Positions 61,254 to 64,000 of a stretch of 64,000 bases of DNA are shown here, one piece after another. How positions within the stretch are numbered: position 1 is the first letter of the stretch; each line of letters begins with the position of its first letter. Under the pieces are notes generated by a model. The model saw only the letters and a program-made list of their open reading frames with translations. It did no database searches and had not been told where the DNA came from. The position numbers were made by a program, and so were the translations under genes. Where the stretch lies: the NCBI GenBank assembly GCA_963677215.1, contig OY781919.1, positions 1,116,001 through 1,180,000 of the forward strand, written 5' to 3'. The stretch comes from G963676795 sp963677215 (GTDB lineage: Bacteria; Desulfobacterota; Desulfuromonadia; Desulfuromonadales; Geopsychrobacteraceae).

Positions 61254-62534
61254 ATGCGTGTTGAAATCAGTCACAAGTTTGTTGTCGGCATCATCATCGT
61301 TGTCGCTTCGGTGGTCCTGCTGAACATCCTGGTTCCGCAGATGGACATCCCGGAGTGGACCCATCAGTGGATCATTATCATCGGTGCCCTGTTGGTCGGC
61401 CTGATCTTCGGCTGGCTCTTCTCCAAGGCGTTCAGCGCCAATATCAAGATCCTGCGCGAAGGTGCGGAGCGCCTGAGTGAAGGTGACTTGAGCCGTAAGG
61501 TACGGCTGCGCAAGGGACTGTTTAGCGATGAGACCGAGGATCTGTCGGTCTCTCTTAACCTGGTTGTTGACAGTCTGCGCAACCTGGTCGGTCAGATTCG
61601 CACAAGTTCAGTCAATGTCAATGAATCTTCACTGGCCCTGTCGACAACGGCCGAGGAGATGACAGCCGCTGCCCATGAGGTGGCCGGTTCGATTGAACAG
61701 ATAAGCCGTGGTGCTGAAACCCAGGCAGAGATGGTTGAACGGGCCTCCAAGGTCATTCGGGAAATGGCCGAACAGATCGAGCTGGTGACCAACGTTGCCG
61801 GCAAGCTGTCAATTTCGTCCGAGGAGACCACTATCTCGGCCCGTCAGGGTGAAGGGCTGACGGCCAAGGCGTTGGAAAACCTCAAAGACGTGCTCAGCCA
61901 GATTGAAAACAATGCCGACTTGATCGTCGCTTTCAGCGAGCAGGTGCAGAAGATCGGTTCGATCATCGACGTCATTACCAACATCGCCCAGAAAACCAAT
62001 CTGCTCGCTCTCAATGCCACAATCGAAGCCGCCCGGGCTGGTGAATACGGCCATGGCTTTGCCGTTGTCGCAGAGGAGGTCAGCAAGCTGGCCGACAGCA
62101 CCAGTGCCTCGGCAGGAGAGATCACCCGGCTGATCGAAACGACCCGCGAGCAGAGTCAGAAGGTTCAGCAGTCGATGGCGGAGAGCGTCAAGGCGATCGA
62201 TGCCGGCCGCGAGGCGGTCGATATCACCGGCAGCGCCTTCAAGACCATTATCGACAAGGCGGAGACTGCTCAGGTCAAATCGGTCCACATCCGTGACCTG
62301 ACCGAGAAGCAGCGCAGCGGCGCCCAGGCCCTGGTTGTCGCCATCGAAGAGATCGCCCGGGTTGCCGAGGACAACGCGGCCTCGACCGAAGAGGTGTCGG
62401 CTTCGACCGAGGAACAGACCGCTTCAATGGAAGAGATGACCTTCGCTTCGCAACGTCTGTCCAAGCTAGCTGATGAGCTGCTGGTCTCGGTCAGCCAGTT
62501 TAACATGGGGGCGGCCCAGGAGCCCAAGGGATGA
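61254..62534 (+). CDS. Methyl-accepting protein without a periplasmic sensor domain
   Basis: A 426-aa receptor with two membrane helices (FVVGIIIVVASVVLLNILV and WIIIIGALLVGLIFGWLF) joined by only about 15 residues. It then has a HAMP domain (residues about 65-115) and the signalling domain with tip IAQKTNLLALNATIEAARAG. ATG 61254 is chosen because AAGGAG (61241-61246) lies 7 bases upstream; ATG 61248 is too close. It therefore may sense a membrane or cytoplasmic state. It lies inside the chemotaxis cluster and overlaps cheW by 4 bases. Confidence 0.92.
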   Translation: MRVEISHKFVVGIIIVVASVVLLNILVPQMDIPEWTHQWIIIIGALLVGLIFGWLFSKAFSANIKILREGAERLSEGDLSRKVRLRKGLFSDETEDLSVSLNLVVDSLRNLVGQIRTSSVNVNESSLALSTTAEEMTAAAHEVAGSIEQISRGAETQAEMVERASKVIREMAEQIELVTNVAGKLSISSEETTISARQGEGLTAKALENLKDVLSQIENNADLIVAFSEQVQKIGSIIDVITNIAQKTNLLALNATIEAARAGEYGHGFAVVAEEVSKLADSTSASAGEITRLIETTREQSQKVQQSMAESVKAIDAGREAVDITGSAFKTIIDKAETAQVKSVHIRDLTEKQRSGAQALVVAIEEIARVAEDNAASTEEVSASTEEQTASMEEMTFASQRLSKLADELLVSVSQFNMGAAQEPKG

Positions 62535-62962
62535 GGCAGCTGCTGCCCTTCTGCATAGGCGCGGAAAATTATGCGCTTGAGCTGTTCGATGTTCAGGAGA
62601 TCGTTGAAAACGTCGCGATCTACCCTTTTCCTGGAGCCCCCGTGACGGTCGCCGGGGCGATAGGGTTTCATGGCCGGATCGTTCCTGTGGTCGATCTGGC
62701 GCGATTGCTCGGTGACCGGGAGGCGTCCCTCGGTCAGCGGCTTATCGTGCTGACCAATGCCCATGGCCCGGTCGCACTCGGTGTTTCAAGGGTTCTGCCT
62801 GTGCTGAAACTCGATGCGCCAAGGGAGCAGTTGCCTGACGGAGAGAGTGTGAATCCCTTCGTCAGCCGTTATCTCTATTGGGAAAATGACATGATCACTG
62901 TGTTTAATCTGAAGACGTTGCACAGCCAGCTGGAGCTGTTGTGCGGCAGTACGGGAGTCTGA
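62531..62962 (+). CDS. cheW: Chemotaxis coupling protein CheW
   Basis: Adapter that links receptors to CheA. The 143-aa protein has FCIGAENYALELFDVQEIVE, GAIGFHGRIVPVVDLARLL, typical of the CheW SH3-like fold. It overlaps the receptor gene by 4 bases (ATGA). Confidence 0.92.
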   Translation: MRQLLPFCIGAENYALELFDVQEIVENVAIYPFPGAPVTVAGAIGFHGRIVPVVDLARLLGDREASLGQRLIVLTNAHGPVALGVSRVLPVLKLDAPREQLPDGESVNPFVSRYLYWENDMITVFNLKTLHSQLELLCGSTGV

Positions 62963-62966
62963 AAGA

Positions 62967-63332
62967 GTGGCCAGGAAAGTCCTTATCGTCGACGATGCGC
63001 TGTTTATGCGAAATATGCTCAGGGATATTTTTGAAGAGGCCGGTTGGCAGGTTGTCGAGGTCGACAGCGGCGAGCAGGCGATCAGCTGTTATCGCGAAGA
63101 ACAACCCGATCTGGTGACCATGGATATTGTCATGCCTGGGATGGGAGGAATCAGTGCTCTTGAGTCATTGCTCCATCATAATCCGGATGCACGGATCGTG
63201 GTCTGCAGCGCACTGGGGCAGAAGAACTTGATTATGGAAGCGATCAGCGCCGGAGCCAGGGATTTCATCGTCAAACCGTTTAAAAGCGAGCAGGTCATTG
63301 AGGTTGCGGAACGGGTTGTTAGTAGCTCATAA
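62967..63332 (+). CDS. cheY: Single-domain response regulator, CheY-like
   Basis: A 121-aa receiver domain. Acidic pocket VDDA, phospho-acceptor D53 in LVTMDIVMPGMGG, switch Ser near 80 and Lys102 in FIVKPF. It begins at GTG 62967, 4 bases after cheW. It likely receives phosphate from the CheA encoded next. Confidence 0.93.
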   Translation: MARKVLIVDDALFMRNMLRDIFEEAGWQVVEVDSGEQAISCYREEQPDLVTMDIVMPGMGGISALESLLHHNPDARIVVCSALGQKNLIMEAISAGARDFIVKPFKSEQVIEVAERVVSSS

Positions 63333-63379
63333 CAGGATCTGTGAATTTACTGGTTCAGGTCTTAATCGGGTGGCAAGCG

Positions 63380-64000
63380 ATGGATATTGAAAAGTTTCGA
63401 GACATGTTCCTGGTGGAAACAGCTGAACATCTGCAGACAATGGAACAGTTGCTGATCCAGCTGGATAACGATCAGCATGACGCTGACAACGTTGCGGCCC
63501 TGTTTCGTGAAGCGCATTCTATCAAGGGGATGGCCGCAACCATGGAGTATCACCAGATGGCCCGCCTGGCTCACCATCTGGAGGATGCTCTCGACGCTTG
63601 CCGGAAAGAGGGGACGATCGGCGAAAAGCTGCTGGACCGGGTGCTTGATGGTCTCGACCTGCTCGAAAAACTGCTAGAGGATATCCGTGAAGGGCGCTGC
63701 GAGCGTGATATCGATGCTTTTCTGGCCAGTGAAGAGGTTGTCATCGAACTGCCCGACGATGGCCTTGAGAGCGTTAAGGCTGTCGGCCAGGGGCTGCTCG
63801 TTGAGCTGCAGCTCAAGGAATCGGTTGGGGCGGCTGGGCCGCGTTATCTGGTTCTGCTCAAGCGGATGGCCGATTTTGGTCGGGTTATCGAATCCCGGCC
63901 GAGCGAGGAGCAGCTGCTCGGCGGAGAGGTCCCGAAGAAGCTGAGGGTTCGCCTTGAAAGCGAGCTTTCCGAAGAGGATATTCGTCATCGTTTGGAACGC
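63380..64000 (+). CDS. cheA: Chemotaxis histidine kinase CheA, 3' end cut off by the window
   Basis: The first 207 residues of CheA are visible. The N-terminal Hpt domain has the phospho-acceptor His46 in LFREAHSIKGMAATM. It begins at ATG 63380 (MDIEKFRDMFLVETAEHLQT) and is open to base 64000. The kinase and CheW-like domains lie outside the window, so it cannot be checked for intactness. Confidence 0.93.
   Translation, partial: MDIEKFRDMFLVETAEHLQTMEQLLIQLDNDQHDADNVAALFREAHSIKGMAATMEYHQMARLAHHLEDALDACRKEGTIGEKLLDRVLDGLDLLEKLLEDIREGRCERDIDAFLASEEVVIELPDDGLESVKAVGQGLLVELQLKESVGAAGPRYLVLLKRMADFGRVIESRPSEEQLLGGEVPKKLRVRLESELSEEDIRHRLER

Noticed and set aside
1..64000. tRNA, rRNA, CRISPR arrays, insertion sequences, prophage, c-type cytochromes
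   Set aside because: No cloverleaf-like segment, regularly spaced repeats, transposase-like protein, phage gene or CXXCH motif was seen in the predicted proteins or gene-free stretches.

Overview
The window is a bacterial chromosome segment centred on the replication origin, most likely from a Gram-negative member of the Desulfuromonadia (Geobacter/Desulfuromonas/Pelobacter relatives). This is inferred from gene order and gene families. The order rpmH-rnpA-yidD-yidC-mnmE-mnmG-rsmG-parA-parB-bactofilin runs straight into an F1-type ATP synthase operon with paired b' and b subunits but no a or c subunit. There are also a porin with a C-terminal Phe, several lipoproteins, aconitase A, ATP-dependent PEP carboxykinase, and a small SAP-like protein with a four-cysteine tail. 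No rRNA, tRNA, CRISPR array, insertion sequence, prophage or CXXCH cytochrome gene was seen.

Layout. 0-9.3 kb: the end of a chemoreceptor, a PIN-PhoH ATPase, then a run of exported proteins (choice-of-anchor-I-like lipoprotein, phytase-like lipoprotein, small lipoprotein with an internal duplication, porin, DUF2057 protein). 9.5-18.1 kb: a PHP-glycosyltransferase fusion followed 2 bp later by a radical SAM gene, a YibE/F membrane protein, a PhoA-type alkaline phosphatase, an EamA exporter overlapping trmO, and a small SAP-like protein. 18.1-18.7 kb: a gene-free stretch with nested hairpins bounded by an inverted repeat. 18.7-24.4 kb: acnA, a PhoR-PhoB-type two-component pair, and a cold-shock protein. 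24.5-30.5 kb (minus strand): a membrane pseudokinase, nth, a degenerate EEP-fold protein, an exported cyclophilin, gpsA, and a TPR protein overlapping gyrA. 30.4-39.1 kb (minus strand): gyrA, gyrB, recF, dnaN, dnaA. 39.3-53.8 kb (plus strand): rpmH through parB, bactofilin and the F1 ATP synthase operon. 53.8-59.2 kb: a TIM-barrel protein, a K+ channel, a FadR-type regulator, an epimerase-like protein and pckA. 59.3-64.0 kb: thiL and a chemotaxis cluster cheR-mcp-cheW-cheY-cheA, with cheA cut by the window edge.

The origin organises the centre. Gene direction flips at about 39.2 kb. DnaA-box-like 9-mers lie on both sides of dnaA, and a perfect 16-bp parS (TGTTTCACGTGAAACA) sits between mnmE and mnmG about 4 kb away, next to its parA-parB genes. 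Composition drops sharply at the gyrB/recF junction: recF is extremely AT-rich, and GC recovers gradually through dnaN, dnaA, rnpA, yidC and mnmE. The usual jag gene between yidC and mnmE is absent.

The least explained items are the multi-hairpin intergenic element, two proteins that keep an enzyme fold but have lost the expected catalytic residues (a kinase-like and an EEP-like protein), the PHP-glycosyltransferase/radical SAM pair, a cluster of DnaA-box sequences inside the pseudokinase gene, and a 77-bp out-of-frame gyrA/TPR overlap in which one strand encodes an acidic and a basic segment.
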